Below, piece after piece: positions 20,620 to 34,200 of a stretch of DNA of 64,000 bases (its first letter is position 1; each line of letters opens with the position of its first letter). Source of the stretch: Anas platyrhynchos (lineage: Eukaryota > Chordata > Aves > Anseriformes > Anatidae); the NCBI RefSeq assembly GCF_047663525.1, contig NC_092587.1, positions 39,919,001-39,983,000 of the forward strand, in the 5' to 3' direction. The notes beneath the pieces are model-generated. The model was not told the origin of the DNA. It was given only the letters and a program-made list of their open reading frames with translations, and ran no database searches. Both the position numbers and the translations under genes were made by a program.

Positions 20620-20759
20620 TTGATGTTCAGTTTAGAAGGAGGGGAGGGGAGCAATGACCATAATGGTGAGGGCCCCATCACTCTTGCCAATGCCTACACC
20701 CCATTTCTGGACAGAGCAAGACAGCAGATGAGAATAGAAACTCTGATAGATAAGTGACC

Positions 20760-21356
20760 TTGGCAATGGTAGCGGTACACCAGGTGCCAATTGCAACAGG
20801 TGGATCTATTAGATGTAGGTGAGGTCATGACCATCACATAACATTCTGGAGGCAGATGAAACCACAGCCACCCACTGACAAGGGAACAGGTAACCCCGGG
20901 GCCTGCTCCTGCGGGGGCTCTCCATGGACCGCAGCCTCCTCCAGACCACATCCACCCGCTCCACTGAGAGCTCTTCCACGGGCTGCAGCGTGGAGATCTG
21001 CTCCCTGTGGGACCCATGGGCTGCAGGGGGACAGCCTGCTCCACCAGGGGCCTCTCCACAGGCCGCAGGGGAACTGCTGCTGCCTGCCTGGAGCACCTCC
21101 TGCCCTCCTGCTGCACTGACCCTGGGGGCTGCAGGGCTGCTTCTCACTCCTCTCTCCCAGCTTTGTTGTTGTTGTTGGTTTTGTTGTTTTTTCCTTTCTT
21201 CAATCTGCCCTCACAGAGGCACAAACATCATGTATTGGCTTGTCTCTGGCCAGCATCAGGCCCCTTATCTAGTATGGGGCAGCTTCTGGATTCTTCTCAC
21301 AGAAGCCACCCCTACGGACCCCTGCTACCAAAACCTTGCCACATAAACCCACTACA
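20760..21356 (-). mobile_element. Fossil LTR of an avian endogenous retrovirus-like family
   Basis: Reverse-oriented LTR sequence whose 5' end reads GTAGTGGGTTTATGTGGCAA on the minus strand. It contains the GC-rich CCATGGGTCCCAC / GGTGGAGCAGGCTGT region seen again at 52700-53520. No internal coding region is visible beside it, so it looks like a solitary, broken, old copy. The family assignment rests on recognition of the LTR style, and the inner edge is approximate. Confidence 0.55.
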
Positions 21357-21489
21357 CTGTGATCTTTCTGGGAGAGTTTCAAAGCACTGGAAACTATTGT
21401 AAAACAAAATGGGAAGCAAGGACAAATCATGTCCTGATCCCTCTCTGTCCAAGTCTAGTGTGCCTCTGAGGGCTGCAACCATCGCCCTA

Positions 21490-22215
21490 CCACCAATGTC
21501 ACCCACTAAACCATGTCCCTAAGCACCACATCCAACCTTTCCTTGAACACCCCCAGGGACGGTGACTCCACCACCTCCCTGGGCAACCTGTCCCAATGCC
21601 TGACTGCTCTTCCTGAGCAGAAATGTCTCCTCATTTCCAACCTGAACCTCCTCTGGTGCACCTTGAGGCCATTCCCTCTAGTCCTATCACTAGTTATCTG
21701 TGAGAAGACGATGACCCCCAGCTCCCCACACCTTCTTCTCAGGTAGATGTAGAGAGCAATAAGGCCTCCCCTGAGCATCCTCTTTTCCAGACAAAACAAC
21801 CCCAGTTCCCTCAGCCGCTCCTCACAGGACTTGTGTTCACCAGCTTCATAGCCCTTCTCTGGACATGCTCCAGGGCCTCGACATCCTTCTTGTATTGAGG
21901 GGTCCAAAACTGAGCACAGTACTCAAGGTGTGGCCTCACCAGAGCTGAGTATATGTACATGGGGATGATCACTTCCCTGATCCTGCTGGCTACACTATTG
22001 CTGATACAAGCTAAGATGCTGTTGGCCTTCTTGGCTACCTGGGCACACTGCTCGCTCAGGTTCAGGTAAGTATCAACCATCACCCCCAGATTCTTTCCCT
22101 ATGCACAGCTTTCAAGCAACTCTGCCCCAAGCCTGTAATGCTGCATGGGGTTGTTGTGACCAAAGTGCAGGACCCAGCACTTATTGGTGCTGAACCTCAT
22201 CCCATTCGTCTCTGC
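21490..22215 (-). repeat. CR1 LINE fragment (ORF2 C-terminus and 3' end)
   Basis: About 0.7 kb of reverse-oriented CR1. Minus-strand translations show the conserved end of ORF2: [36 protein letters not shown], and [20 protein letters not shown]. It has decayed into several frames. It lies between the GLIPR1L2-like gene and gene B. Confidence 0.92.
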
Positions 22216-23391
22216 TGTGAGGGCCCCTCTGTAAGGGCTGTGGTAAGCCTGTCGAACAAAAATAATTGTAGGTCCCCTTTTTGTTTCTCTCCCAAAAGAT
22301 CCAAAACCTCAGAAGGTGCCTACACTGTTGCCTCTTGCAGCTGGTGCTACCTTCATGAAATCGGACAACTCATGGCAGGCATAAGGGGAGGAGGCTGCAG
22401 AGAATTAGTAATGCATTAACATCCATACGCATTCACAGAGATAAATATTTAATTGCATGTCTCCCATTAAGGGGATAGATAGATGTAAATGTTGGGGGGC
22501 TACAGGTTTGAAAAAAAATAAATTAACCAGCTTGTAGAACAGCTGGTGAGAATACAAATCCCAGCACTGCCCATCCTACTGCCCCAGAAAGGGATCAGGC
22601 TTGGAATTTTACCTCAGGAGTGGTAATCCTACAGCTTCTCTCCTCACATGAGCACAGAAAGCTCTTCCAAGAATTTCAGCCTCTTAGATAAACAGGTGGC
22701 TAGTGAAGGTGAGAATCAACACCCTCATTTATGCTTGGGATTTCAATGTCATACTTTTGCTAAACACCAAATTAGAAGCTTAGAAGGTTCCACAGCAAGC
22801 TGCTGCTTAGGAACAATTTTTATTGTTTCTTTGGTTGGTTGTTTTTGTCCTGGTGGGGACACAAAATTTAATATATGCAGTTTCCCTAATTCCTTTTATT
22901 CCTAGAGTAACTCTGAAATGGAAGAAAGATTCTACAAAATAATTGCAGTTGACTTGGCACAACTAAGCTGCACAGTAGGAAAAGCACCTGAACAGCAGAT
23001 CTGTATTGTGTCATAGCTACAATCTTTATGGTTGACGGAGGTTTTAGCAAAGTTGCTGTGCAGCACCTCTTCAGATAAGACCTGCAGCCACAGAATGGCT
23101 TGGCATTCAACCAGGATGGAAGGCATTCAAAGAAGAGGCAGACATTTCAGTGTGGCAGTACCTCTGGGCAATATGCGTGGCAGATGCGTGTTCCTCAGCT
23201 TACCCTCGGACAGCCAGCGGTGATGTCAGATGGTTCTGTACCTTGTGAAGCAATTCCACTTCCTGTTGCTCTGACTTTGAAGAGCTTGCACACCCAGAGG
23301 ACTACAGAGAAACTGCTTAGCAGCATTATCTCCACCTAAGGGATATTTCTTTTAAAAACTTAAGAAAAAATACCGAGAGCATTGAAGAATT
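22216..23391 (+). promoter_or_regulatory. Upstream region of gene B (left edge of the duplicated block)
   Basis: Sequence from about 22525 is repeated almost identically upstream of gene D (from 41699), so the duplication carried the presumed promoter. An ETS/PU.1-type CACTTCCTG lies at 23258-23266, about 125 bp before the ATG, and is preserved upstream of D. No TATA box is obvious. The transcription start is not determinable here. Confidence 0.45.
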
Positions 23392-26300
23392 ATGAAAATC
23401 ACATCTTTTTTTTCTGCAGTGCTCTTACTGGATCTCTTTGCCTGCTGTCGTGCGTATGCACAATATCCTTTGCCTGACATTGAAGATGCAAAGTTCATTA
23501 AAGACTGTGTGAGCGCTCACAACAACTTTCGATCCAAAACGAATCCACCAGCCAGCAATATGTTTCGCATGGTAAGGAGGCGTTTGTGATTGGTTTGAAA
23601 ATTGACATAGATGGTGCTGCTGAGTTAGCCCACCTTACTCTCCAGTTGCTCTGTGCTTTCCTTTCTGTTTCTGTCAATGATTTTGGTACTATATCTGATA
23701 GTCCTTTGTAGGAAATAAAAAAGCAATTAATTTTCACAGTACTGTTCTGTCTTATTAATTGGAAGAGGATTCATTGTCTGGGGACAGGTTGCAGCTCTAA
23801 ACTTGAGCCATAGCAAAGGACTGTGTTACAAAAAATATACGTAATGTTCAGTTCTCAGCGTTGCATTTATCTTTTTCAAAGAGGGACAGTAATCTCCCTT
23901 CTGTTAGTCCAGCTTTCATGCAGGGAAGCTGCTTGGCATTAGAAAGCTCCTGAAAGGCAACGTGGCTTATTGAAAATCTAGCACCTCACCTTGTGCCTTC
24001 CAGTCTAGAATCCGTATTGAAGAAAGGGGGTTGCCCCTTTAGACACCCCTGTAGACACCTCATCTTCCTTTGCTGTGCTATTTGGAGAGTAGCTGGGCTG
24101 GAAAAGAGATCTTCCCATAAACATAATGGATATCAGAGCAGGCCGTGGATAGGTCTCAGCTTGCTCAATGGAGTATGTAAGGAATAGGTAGAGAGAGAGC
24201 TGGGGGAGGCAAACCCAGTCAGTTTACGTCGTTACTTTGAACCCTCCAGCAGTGCCGCTTAGCTGAAAAGGAAGTTAAATGCACAACTGCAGCCTGATAT
24301 AATTTCTGTGAAAGGAAGTTCAGATAACGATGTAAAAGTCAGACTACTCAAAATGTTAATTTTTTGGCATTTTGTTAAAAAAAAAAATAATAATAATAAT
24401 TAAAAACAAGTTTGCTTTAGAATGCTAGAAAACAGGAGAAAATTTAGCTGCTCAGACCAAAGATCGTGCAGTCCTGGAAGGACAAATATACAGAAACTCT
24501 TGAATGAGAGGTGCTACATTTTATTTAAAGGCTTGTGATGGGTTTTTCTTGTGTGACTTTTTTTCAGCCTATGCAAGCTTCTATCACCCTTAATATCTCG
24601 TAGCAAAATTGCAGTCTTAACTACATGATATGTAAAAATCTCCTTGCATTTGATTTGGTCTTGCTAATTGCTAGCTTCCTTTGATAGTCTCTGATCCTTG
24701 TGCTGCAAAGAGCAAGTAATCATTGCTTATTTGCATACTTCACAAGACATTCAGCTGTCCCCGCAGAAAGCTACAGAGCATCCTTAGTATTTGACAATCC
24801 CCCATATTCTCTGTGCCCTTTCCAGTTCTAGTGTCCCTTTTTAAGACAAGGCACTGCACACAGTATTTAACAGGACTTCTTCAGTGGTGAACTTATATAT
24901 TTAGGTTCACTCTCCAGTCCCTCTCGAGGAATTTCTAATACTTTATTTGCCTTAATCTATGCTAAGCATAGATTTACAAGCAGTAAGAGTCAGCTCCAAA
25001 TCTGTCATGAATACTAAGTCAACATTATTTTTCCTCCTCATGTGCCTTTACTTGTATTTTTGTATACTGAATTTGACCTGCTATTTTATTGCCTAGTTAT
25101 CCAGCAGCATAAAATCTTTCTGTAAGTCTCACAAACCAGTCTCCTCATGGACCAGGCAGCTTAAACACTGCTGTCCAGCTCTAAGTATTGTAACAAGTCA
25201 GATACCACAGAACAGGGATAGATACTATATGTCTAGCAATATCTGAGGCAGAAAGAAGAAGAAAAAATTTGTTGTGGGAGTTGAAAAGACAGGGAAAGAA
25301 ACTGAATGTTCAGTGGGAGTCAGGGGAAAAGAAATCTTTCCAATCTTCTGTTTAAAACTGTTTGAATCCAACTAAGTCGCTGCAATGCAGTGTTGTTATG
25401 TTTTTTTGTGTGTTTGTTTTCAGCATTATTATGCCTATTATGTTTTCTTTCCTTTGTACAGTCCTGGGACCCTGCTTTAGCTAAGTCTGCCAAAGCATGG
25501 GCAAAGAAGTGCAAGTTTCGGCACAACAGCTACCTTAAAATACCACAGAAGATGCACCCCACCTTTACTTTTGTAGGAGAAAACATCTGGACTGGCACAG
25601 CCTCCATCTTTTCTGTGCATGCAGCTCTGAATGACTGGTTTAATGAATTCAAAAGCTACGATTTCAACACCCGTAGGTGTACTAGCATATGTGGTCACTA
25701 TACACAGGTGAGTTTTTTCTCTGTCTAGTGTAATGGTTTCAGAGAAAAAATGCAGGCTTAGACCAGACTGCTTTGGAACAGGAATTATGGCAGTGGTTTT
25801 GCCCTGCAGTTTACTGCTGGATGAGATTGGAACTATATTCTGAACTGCCGGGGTGTCTGAGCCCTCTGTTCACTAATGGTTGAAAAGGATTATCCCCCTA
25901 ACAATGTCATGTTTCCAAGGGAGCCAGGTAATAAGTGCAAAACCACCTAATGGTCTCAAGTCAGACTCTGCTCAAGTCAGGTCTCTGCTGTACTTTGAGC
26001 TGTTGATGTTGCTCCTGTATTGTCTGTTTTAAGCTGCCACAAGATCCATCAGTTCAGCCACTAGTACCTTCTGATTCAATACTGTGAATTCTGGTTGTTT
26101 TTTGAGTCCTTGAACAGGTGCATCACATATTTCACTTTGCCTTTCAGGTTGTTTGGGCAACAAGTTACAAAGTTGGCTGTGCAGTTCACTTCTGCCACAC
26201 AGTAGAAAATTTTCAAGGACTCGACAGAGCAGCACATTTTGTTTGTAACTATGGGCCAGCGTAAGTCAATTGTGGCATTTGGGGGTTCATTTTTCTGCTT

Positions 26301-29133
26301 TTTAACTAACCTATGACTGACCTGGTATCAGATGTTACTAATGGCAGGAGCAGTTGTAACAAATTTCTGAAGAAGCTATGTCCACATGTTAGTGGTTCCC
26401 CTGTCTGTTTAGAGCATAAGGTGCTGGGCAGAGTCTGGGCTGCAGAAAATCCCTTTCTAAAAAAGCAGGTGAGCAGGCTCAGGCTGAGGGCACTCACCAT
26501 CAGCAAGCATTGCCAGATAAAATCTGTTTTGAGTTCAGTCTCTGCAGGAATAGTAGGAACGGTGCAATTGAATTAATCGCAGAAGTAATTGCACGTCAAG
26601 TACTGTGTTCAGTTTTGGCCCTTCACTACAAGTAAGATACTGAGTTTCTGGAATGTGTTCGGGGAAGAGCTGGTGAAGGGACTGGAGAACAAGACTCATG
26701 AGGAGCGTCTGAGGGAGCTGGCATTTTTAGTTTGGAGAAGAGGAGACTGAGGGGAGACCTCATCTCTCTCTACAACTGCCTGGAAGGAGGCTGCAGCAAG
26801 GAGTGTGTTAGTCTCATTTCTCAGGTGACAAGTGACAGGATGTGAGGAAATGATCTTAAGTTGCACCGTGGGGAGGTTTAGACTAAGGACCAGGAATACT
26901 TCCTTCATGGAAAGGATGGCTAGGTACTGAAACACGCTCCCCAGGGAAGTGGTGGAATCCCTGTCCATGGAGGTGTTTAAGAGAAATGTGGATGTGGTGG
27001 CACTAAAGCACAAGATTTAGTAGTGGACTTGGTAGTGTTAGGTTGATGGTTGGAGTAGATGGGTTTAAGGGACTCTTCCAACCTAAGTGATTCTATGAAA
27101 AAAGGAAGACAATCCTCTAGTTTATTCCATGCCCTGTGATTTCTGGACATACATTTTACAGATTTATTTAAAGTATGTGTGGGTAAAGAGGGGCTAGAGG
27201 CAGATTCCTGTATAGTTAGTCTGAATAGCACAGTATTACCCAAGAAGCCTCCCCATGTCAGTGAAAGATTTAGTCTGATCCAAGAGGAATTTCAAATAAT
27301 GATAATGATCTTTTTTTTTTTTTTTGCATAAAATTATTTTTCCCTGATAATAGGTTACAATGGCAAATTATTCTAGCAATATAATGAAACCATGTATTTA
27401 AATTATTTTCCAAAGACAGAGCTAACAAAGTATTGCTCTTCTGCTCTGCAGGGGGAATTACCCAACAAAACCTTATGAAGAGGGACCACCATGCAGTAGA
27501 TGCAGTAATGACAAGTGTGTGGACAAGCTCTGTGGTAAGACCGAAGTGATCTGCTGAGGAGCTAAAAGTATCACAATTATCGGTGGAAATACAGCAGAGG
27601 AGAAATGTGCTAAATGCATAGTGGGTCTGTAGCCCACCACAGACCAACAGGACTAAGCCCTGGTTAAAATAGTATAAGAAGGAATTGATTGGGATATTTT
27701 GTTATTTAAAGCTCCCAGAGATAGAAAACAGAGTTTCCAAAGAAGAGAAATATCAGACTATTTTTTATCTTTTAACTGACCAAGAAGTCAAATCTAAAAT
27801 ATCCCTCACAGATATTCCCATCTGTTTTGGTTTTGTTTTGATTTTCTACAAGAAATAGTGTGTTTAACTTCTGCTTTCCTGCTTGTTTAATATTTTCTAT
27901 CACATTTTGCAAAAAAAATATATAGTTTGGAACCAATAATCAGGCTGTATTGAAAAACACACTTACTTCTACAGTTTTCTGAAATACCACAGTGAAAGCT
28001 TGTTTTTCCACGTTTGCACCTGTGGACTTTTGTTCTTACACCTAGTTCCAGATTTGTCAGAAACAGTGTTTTAAATAATCAGAGAGTAAAAAGCATGCAA
28101 CGGTGTCTTAAATATGACTTTTGTACAGAGGTTTAATAGAGATGTTCTCTAGCAGCCAGGCACTAGATAGCTTCAGCTGTAGAAATAATTGAGCATTTGG
28201 TATTCTTATTTCCTTCTGTGACATCCTGGCTGACTCATCTCGAAGTCACAAGTTGATGCACCACAGAAAAACTAGAAGCATCACAAAGACGAGGGGAAGG
28301 GAGAGGAGGAAGAGAGCTTTTTAAGAGCTAGATCCTAGAACCAGTTTTACCATATTCTCCTATAGGACAAATCACAATGTCAATAGGGGCACATGTGCAA
28401 TCCTGCAAATGCATCAAAGCTCTTAGTAAAGATCTGTTTTTTTTTTCTGACAAATTCTGTAGTTAGATTTGTCTGTCTCTAACTATTTAAATTTGATTTG
28501 TGTATCAATTTAAAATAAATTTCAAGTCTCCTTTTTATTTACTTCCCTCCTCCCCATGCCACCAATACTTCCCATCGCAGCTGCTTCGCTTCTGCTTCTC
28601 CTCCTGCTCAACAAAAAGCTCTAACCCCACCTCAGTGGGGAGCCCCCTTGCTGACCGAGTTCCCCGCTGCCAGATGCTTGCGACACCGGCAGCACTGCTG
28701 CCATCAGCCAGGCAGCAGCACTGGCATGCCTTTTTGTGCTAAGAAACACCACTGAGTGACGGTCACATTTATGTCCTTTTTCTCATCTCTCCACAGTAAA
28801 TGCAGGACGTGAGAAGCTGATAAGTACGTATCCAATTCTCTTTGTTGCTTTCCTATGAGCGTGGCTAAGCTGGACAAGTTCTCACACCTAATTCTTTGCT
28901 GTTTTTAAGGTTATGACAACTGGTATCCGGACTGGGACACGCAGCCCCGGCCACCACCGCGACCCCGTCCCTCCGGGCCTCCAGCCGACACCCCCCCAGC
29001 TGGGCAGCCGCGTTCCTCTTGCGACAGCTACTGTCTTAGTGTCTTGATTTTAAGGCTGCTGTTTTTGGTACTGAGCGCTGCAGGTACTCTTTTAATACAG
29101 CGAAGGTTTCCACACACGTTTATATATGAGTAA
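23392..29133 (+). CDS. GLIPR1-like CAP-domain membrane protein, gene B (six exons, 290 aa)
   Basis: Exons are 23392-23571, 25462-25707, 26148-26260, 27452-27534, 28797-28823 and 28910-29133; phases agree and the sum is 873 bp. A signal peptide of about 23 residues (ending CCRAYA) precedes the CAP domain: [70 protein letters not shown]. All four cavity residues (His, Glu, Glu, His) are present. A Cys-rich exon ([14 protein letters not shown]) and a micro-exon follow. Exon 6 encodes a Pro/Arg-rich juxtamembrane linker, about 25 residues longer than in the other family members here, and then one transmembrane helix ([16 protein letters not shown]). It is probably a type I membrane protein. Family role: human GLIPR1 is a p53 target linked to glioma and myeloid cells. 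Whether this is the GLIPR1L1 counterpart or an avian GLIPR1 paralogue is unresolved. Confidence 0.9.
26590..27100 (+). repeat. CR1 LINE fragment (3' end)
   Basis: Plus-oriented CR1 in intron 3 of gene B. It starts near GTACTGTGTTCAGTTTTGGC, matching [16 protein letters not shown] of ORF2, and ends at the tail ...AGTGATTCTATGAAA. Confidence 0.92.
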
Positions 29134-29570
29134 TGATCATTTAAGATACTGATAGTGATCACACCACTATATCTTTGTCAGAGAACTGCACACATTTAAA
29201 AAAAAAAAAACACTCCATTATTTCTCCATTATATTTGTGATATTTACCCACCATAAAAAGATCTTCCTCTGCATTCAGGGAAAGAATTAAATGGCAGTGC
29301 ATAGAGTTATTGTAATTTATTATCATGGCTTCTATTTCTGTAAGAGCTTCTTAACTCTGGCTCAGGTATAGACTGCTGGAGGCAACACACTGCTGTATAT
29401 ACCAACAAGCCTTCTGGAAACCTGGAGCATCACAAAGACTTGTCTGAAGGGGCACTCTGGATCCAAAAGAAGCAATAACTCATTTCCATTAACTTTGAAT
29501 TATCCCAACCATAATTTGTCGTAGATAGTTTGAGACTTAACTGTATGCATTCCTTTTTAAGAGCAGAAAG

Positions 29571-29576
29571 AATAAA
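29571..29576 (+). promoter_or_regulatory. Candidate poly(A) signal of gene B
   Basis: AATAAA about 440 bp after the stop codon of gene B, followed by GT-rich sequence (GCCTGTGTGTGTTACTC). Confidence 0.55.
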
Positions 29577-29689
29577 GCTTGTCCTTTACTACACTTAGCC
29601 TGTGTGTGTTACTCTCCATTAAAGCTGTGCTATTGGTGGTTGTACTATTCTGTCCTATCCAAGTGCTTGTCATATTTCTTGTCATATTT

Positions 29690-29762
29690 CCTGCATGATG
29701 TGCTCTAGGTGATCCTGTTTGGGGGGAGGGCAGACTAGATGATCTCTGTGATTCTATGATAC
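29690..29762 (+). repeat. CR1 3' tail fragment
   Basis: GACTAGATGATCTCTGTGAT followed by TCTATGAT is the CR1 3' terminus in plus orientation. Confidence 0.75.
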
Positions 29763-30124
29763 ACAGCAAAATTTCACAATGCAAGAAAACTCATATTTAA
29801 TTTCACCACTGTCAGTTCTTGTCTGCCGCCATCTGTTATACTAAGAGATAAGTAATGTTTTAAATTAATGGCTTTAAATAAAGATCTGGAGAATATACAT
29901 ATATACATCTAGTTACTGAGGAATAAATAGTTTGATTAACAAAATAATGTTCTCAAAATTATGCATCAAGACCTTAAAAAACAACAGCAGCAACAAACAT
30001 CAACAACAACACAATTACTGTGTTTGCCTTTAACAGACAGGACCTGAACTGTCAGAAGGGATATTGGACATCACATAACAACATGCTCAGCAATAAAAGC
30101 AGTAGAGGAAGAAGGGGGCAGAAG

Positions 30125-30305
30125 TGGCTTCCAAAGTGGCCACTGCTTTTCCCCGTTCTTTCCACACCTGCTGAGCTGTCTTTATCCTGACCCATGAGTT
30201 TTTTCACTTTTGTTCTTCCTGCTTTCTCCTCCTGTCCTGCTGGGGACAGGGAGTGAGCAAGTGGCTACCTGGGTGCTTGGCTGCTGGCCGGGGTCAACCC
30301 ACCTC
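30125..30305 (+). mobile_element. Fossil LTR 3'-end fragment
   Basis: TGCTGGGGACAGGGAGTGAG and GCTGGCCGGGGTCAACCCAC are the 3' end of the same type of avian LTR as the copies near 21 kb and 53 kb. Only a short old fragment remains. Confidence 0.45.
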
Positions 30306-31116
30306 TCACCTCAACCTACCTTCTGCTGTCAGACGTGGTCTGCAGGGGAGCTCTGAGCACCGTGTTTCATTCACATGATTCCCCCAGGAGGCCTTTTTGC
30401 CTGTAAGCAGCCTTGGGACCACAGGAGAAAGCCTGAACTTGATGGAGAGGCAATAGTTAAAGGCAGCGTGAGGAAAGGGTGGTGAGTCCGGGCAGGGAGA
30501 GTTGGGCAGGTGTGCCTGGGACTTCAACTCCTTCCTCACGGCTGTGAAGCCTGGTGTGGGTGCTGGGCACCAGGCACGAGGCAGCACCAAGCTTCATGGC
30601 ACCCAACTCTGCCTGGTGCTCAGGTCACGGGGAGTGATTAAAGAATTACTAATGCCTGGAAAGAAAAATGGGTAGCAACATGTACCACGAATGTGTGGTC
30701 ACAGGAGAATCCCATCAGTAAGTGCAGCATGTTTAGGTTGTTGTTACCCCTCCAACAAATCAATGTACAACCACAATGATTGCTCACGCTAGAGTAAAAC
30801 TCAGAGTTCACATCAATTATTCACATCTCATTCCATTTTGGCCCAGAGGAGCAGCCATAACAGCAGTGCTGTTTTAATGAAAAACAGAAAAATTATCCAA
30901 AACTTTATTGCAACATGTTTTGATTGCTGTGGGTGGGAGGAAAGGGCCAAAACCCCAAACAATGAAAAGCCAAAAGTTAGGAGAGAAGAAGCTTGCTCAA
31001 CACAGTCAAAGAAAAAGAAATAGAAAAGGAAAAAGAGAGAGAGAGACAAAGCCTCTACAGCTCTGATGCGAACTTGCAGCTTAATTTCCTTATTCTCTTA
31101 GCAACGCTCTGAAATA

Positions 31117-31130
31117 TGACTCATTTCCTG
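31117..31130 (+). promoter_or_regulatory. Composite AP-1/ETS-type site upstream of gene C
   Basis: A perfect AP-1 consensus TGACTCA (31117-31123) is followed after one base by TTCCTG (ETS core), about 150 bp before the ATG of gene C. Such composites are common in myeloid and stress-responsive promoters. Function here is inference from motif and position. Confidence 0.4.
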
Positions 31131-31274
31131 TGACAAACGCCGTCTTCAATTACCATGGCTAAGATAAGTCCAGCCCACAAGCCTTCGAAGCAAAACGCTG
31201 CCAGTGGAGCCAAACCCACTTTATTCAGCTGAACTATTCTGCTCTTAAAGCTGGAAGACCAGAGGCTGAGAATC

Positions 31275-34200
31275 ATGATGAGCAGATTTTTCACTTGCAT
31301 GCTGGCTTTACTGCGTTTCTGCCTTTCTGCTGGCTCCTCTACACCACAGACATTGCCTGATATTGGAGATGCCGAGTTTATTGAGCAATGTGTGACAGAG
31401 CATAACAAATTCCGGTCTGCAGTGAGCCCACCAGCCAGCGACATGCTCTACATGGTAAGGGGATCTTCACTGCTTACGTGCAAGCGGGCAGCACTGATCA
31501 TTGTGGTTTTTGCAGTTCTTAAAGATGATTTCTGTAATCAAATGTTAAAAAAAAAAAAAAGAAAAAAAAAGAAAGAAATGGTCTCCTGGAGTCATAGCAG
31601 CAATTCCTTTTTACAGCAAATAAGGCTCTGATTATCAGATGGCTTTATACGGTTGGGTACGTGTATAGTTTTGCCTGGCTCAGTTTCTTTATCTGAAACT
31701 CGAGATTTCAACCCCCAACCTGGTGCTGTAGCTGGTGCTGTGAAAAGCCTCCTCATTCCAAGGCATTGCAGCCTGGGGTGTGATTTATGTGCAGACCTCA
31801 GCACATCCTTTCATACTAGAGTTGGCGAGGGCGGAGAACATTGCCAAAAGGCTTTGAAGAGCTCTGCTTTAGCTTTCTCTGCAAATCTCTCATGGCCTGA
31901 GCCAGCAGAGCTATTAGCAGTGGTTCCTAGGCACCGGGCTGCAGAGGAAGCCAAAACAAATGCAACAAGTGCAGCAGCAGTGGGGGCTGAAGGCATCAGG
32001 TCCTGCACCACAGTGCCTGTCTCTGCAGTCATCAATGCAAAAGATAATCTGTCATGATTCAAAATATAGCCCAGCCTCTGCAAGTAGCCACCTCATGTTT
32101 AAGATGGTTTGTGGCACTTGGGAAGCTGTAAATGCATGCACAAGGTTGGCTTACGGGTTGTGAAGCTCACCTCTGCCTGATCTGGGAGGCATTGTTCAAT
32201 CCCAGAAACTTGGGAGCTGCCTCTTGTAACAGCCACCACCTTTTGTGCTTTGGTTGGGTAATGCTTGAAACCTTTAATGCTAAAGGTTTCTTCCTGGGAT
32301 AACATGCAGAGGTCCATAATGATTGCCCTAATGCTGGCCTTTCCTCTTGCTTCCCTCTCATCATCCCACTTGGCCACCACCAGAAGAGGATGTAACCCCA
32401 TTCACAGTTAGCAACACCTAAAACAAAGTTCAAAACCAGCTCCATTTACATTTCTAGCTCTCAAACACCAGAAAACAAGTGCCTGTTAGGGGGGTGTAGG
32501 CAAGCAGCTAGCAAGCTGCTGACAGGGAACAATTTAGTTTCTCTTCTGCTGTGTTTTTTATTTCAGATTTCTTTAGTGGGACATTAGGAAACCTCTCCAG
32601 TGTTGACCGCAGATTTCCAGTGAACATTGCTTTATCTTTTTGAAAAGTAGATCTGAAATTTGTGGAAAAAAAAGAGCGAATAAACAAATAAGGGTCATTA
32701 CAAAGAAAAGAAGAAGTAAAATCATGGTAGCTTTCATTTAAAGCACTGAAAAAAAAAAATCCAAAACTTCACCACCAACAAAAACAGTCTTGAGTATGAC
32801 CTCTCACAGGAATAATTTTACATGGAGAAATCAGTAAAATGTATGATCAAATCTTTTATGAAAGTAAAAGTATTGAAAACCACATGTATATTAATTTTTT
32901 AACCAACTAAAGCACTTCAAAAAAGAGGAAAAGAAGATGACTTGTTTTCAAGATAACAAGAGAAAAAAGAAACTTCTGTTTCCTGTAGATAACTGTTCAC
33001 CTAGATACGTAAAAGTGAAGAATATGAACACAAGGCATTTCCACCTTTTAGAAAAAAATATTTTTTTTAAAGAAAATACTAGACAGAAACTCCTTTAAGT
33101 ACAAGTGACAAAGCCCCAACAGCTACAGTAGTAAAACAGCTGTTAAAAATAATGATCTACTTTTTTTTTTTTTTTTTTTCAACCAGACAAATGTGAACCC
33201 TTCTTCCCATTCACCCTTCACAGTCCCCCAAAGTACTGTCTAGGTCTGTTCCAAACCAGCAGAAAGATCCTCACTGCTTATATCAAGGCTTTCACAACAG
33301 TGAATGTTCCTGAATTACTTTTCACCAGTCATACAATCAGTTTTCCTTCCCTAAATAAATGAAAAACTCATCTGAGTTACAAAACCAAAACTGAAAAATG
33401 GTTCCTGAAAAACACCCACCTCCAATTACTATTTTCCCAAACAGCAGTGATATTTATAGGCAAACCTCCCTTTCCTGTGCTTTTTTACTCATGCAGTTGA
33501 TTGTAATCTTTTGGGTAAATGTGGTTTTGTAAGCAAACTATGATTAAAACTACGCTTAAACTAAAGACCATTCCAGACTATAAATCTCTGCCCATTGCTT
33601 TTTCAGCCAGCTGAAGCATTTGTACAAAAAAGGAAAAGTACCTTTACACTGAGCTGTTATTATTAACACTGCTAAAGGATGAAGGAGAAAATAAGGGTGC
33701 AGACTCTTAAGCAGAATCTGAAAAACTAGACTTCAGAGCACTAAGATCCACCAATCACTGTCACACAGCTTTCATTGTGGTCTTATTCTTGTGAGCTCAC
33801 AGCATTGCCAGAATGTAAACTTCAGCCTCTGTCTTGACTTGCAGAAATGCTAGGAGTGGAAGATAACCTGTGAACAACAGCAGATTTTGTTCATCCTCTT
33901 TAAAAGCTATCATCTAAGGAATTATCAGCTGTTCACTTCAACTAAGACCCTCTGCCCCCAACCTTACCTTTCATATTCCAGATACTGTGTTTCTAGGCAA
34001 ATTACTTGTGTGTTAGTTTTGTAGGAAAACTCCCACCCCAAATGCTTGCCACAGGGAGAAATGGAAGACATGGGTTAGAAAATAATTGCAAATCTCTGCA
34101 GATCTGTTTTGATGTGATCTTACAAATTTTAATTACTTACTAAGAGCATAAACTTTACACATATTATTTCAGTACATATATATCATCAGTACCAAAAAGC

